Source: Bacillota bacterium
GTDB lineage: Bacteria; Bacillota; Clostridia; Lachnospirales; WQUN01
Reading direction: 5' to 3'
Assembly (NCBI GenBank): GCA_009782085.1
Contig: WQUN01000076.1
Location: forward strand, 1 to 6,013
Length of the DNA stretch: 6,013 nt
Shown here: piece by piece, positions 5,351 to 6,013 of the stretch
How positions within the stretch are numbered: position 1 is the stretch's first letter
Layout: each line of letters begins with the position of its first letter
Position numbers and translations under genes: made by a program
The notes under the pieces: model-generated
Seen by the model: only the letters and a program-made list of their open reading frames with translations
Told to the model about the DNA's origin: nothing
Databases searched by the model: none

Positions 5351-5370
5351 GACGCTCGCGTTTCATTTTA

Positions 5371-6013
5371 TTACATGCTTCTGCCGGTTCCCAGGCTCCC
5401 GGCCCGGCTTCCCGCGGCGCTCGGGTTTGAGGAGGAACCGCCCGTCCGGGGCGCGCTTCCGCGGAACCACTGTCCGCCGCCTCGCGCGCCGCCGGGGGCG
5501 GCCGCGTCCGCCTTGAAGCCGTCCGCCTTCTGTTGCATGTAAGCGTTGATGGCGTCCGCCTGCGCCTGTGTCAGCAGTTTCTGGTCGACAAACAAGGATA
5601 TGATGTCGATCTTCATGCGCCTCATGCCGGCGCCGGGCTGGGCGGAGGAGCCGTCCTGAGGCTGCTGAACGGCGGTCTTGAAAGCGTCGCTGGCCATATA
5701 GGCCTTGATCGCGTCCGCCGTGGACTGGTCGATCAGGCCGTTGGCGACCCAGTCGTCCACATTGGCCCCGCGCGTGAAACCCCGCGCGGGATTTTCGCCG
5801 TCAAACCCGCCCTTTTCCGAGGGCAGGGCCGCCTTGACGGCGTCGGCCTGAGCCTGGGTGACGACGCCCTTGCTAACCATGTCGGCGAAGATGTCGACCT
5901 TCGGCAGGCTCTCCATGTAGGTCTTCGCCTCGTCGGGAGTCATGGCCTTGATCTTGTCCATCTCGGCCTTCATGTCCGCCGACCTCTGATCCAGATACGC
6001 CTGTATCGCGTCG
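5371..6013 (-). CDS. Repeat protein of unknown function with Gly/Ser/Arg-rich tail (5' end outside window)
   Basis: I do not recognise this protein with confidence. The frame is open to the window edge, giving 213 visible codons. An ATG at 5973 is unlikely to be the start, because the codons before it (DAIQAYL) already match the internal repeat. The repeat is a helical module of about 25 residues: VDIFADMVSKGVVTQAQADA (visible residues 39-58), VDDWVANGLIDQSTADAIKA (85-104) and KIDIISLFVDQKLLTQAQAD (134-153), plus the partial copy at the edge. The G-x-[ITV]-x-Q-x-x-AD-A-[IV] core resembles DUF2680/YckD-like secreted proteins of Firmicutes, only as a similarity. From about residue 172 the sequence is low-complexity and basic (GGARGGGQWFRG and onward). 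No membrane segment is visible. The missing N-terminus would show whether there is a signal peptide. It is transcribed separately from the pot locus. Confidence 0.75.
   Translation of the reverse strand, partial: DAIQAYLDQRSADMKAEMDKIKAMTPDEAKTYMESLPKVDIFADMVSKGVVTQAQADAVKAALPSEKGGFDGENPARGFTRGANVDDWVANGLIDQSTADAIKAYMASDAFKTAVQQPQDGSSAQPGAGMRRMKIDIISLFVDQKLLTQAQADAINAYMQQKADGFKADAAAPGGARGGGQWFRGSAPRTGGSSSNPSAAGSRAGSLGTGRSM

Noticed and set aside
5973..5975. Start codon at 5973 for the repeat protein
   Set aside because: The frame stays open upstream to the window edge, and the upstream codons encode another copy of the repeat motif, so this Met is internal.

Overview
The window looks like part of a chromosome from a fairly GC-rich Gram-positive anaerobe, most likely a gut-type Clostridia (Oscillospirales-like). 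The grounds are GC-rich coding DNA with AT-richer spacers, a substrate-binding protein made as a lipoprotein, strong GGAGG-type ribosome binding sites, and many copies of a palindrome beginning TGTCATCCTGAGCGAAGCG, which I recall from gut Clostridia assemblies. The taxonomic call is an inference. Every recognisable gene lies on the minus strand, so transcription runs from high to low coordinates.

Reading in the direction of transcription: (1) 6013-5371 is the 3' part of an unrecognised protein built from repeats of a 'G-[hydrophobic]-[TD]-Q-x-x-AD-A-[IV]' motif with a Gly/Ser/Arg-rich tail. It is closed by a textbook intrinsic terminator at 5350-5314. (2) A sigma70-type promoter (5297-5269) follows, then two 15-bp palindromes that look like operators (5244-5230 and 5225-5211), then a 179-aa XRE/cupin regulator (5198-4659). 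(3) From 4658 to 4002 there are 657 bp without a recognisable gene, almost filled by repeats: a displaced copy of the regulator's 3' end, two copies each of two palindromic families (A and B), two separate 17-bp tandem duplications, and a heptanucleotide array with an exact 49-bp higher-order period. (4) The potABCD operon (4001-233) encodes a complete spermidine/putrescine ABC importer: ATPase PotA, permeases PotB and PotC, lipoprotein PotD. Its genes are tightly spaced or overlapping. (5) From 232 to 1 there are more family-A palindromes, beginning directly after the potD stop codon.

Functionally this is a polyamine uptake locus with a linked regulator. PotD would capture polyamine outside the membrane, PotB and PotC form the channel, and PotA drives transport. 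The regulator probably senses polyamine or a related ligand through its cupin domain and acts at the palindromes in its own leader. The genes themselves are ordinary. The unusual part is the repeat-filled gap between regulator and transporter, and the heptad array ending 9 bp upstream of the potA Shine-Dalgarno sequence.
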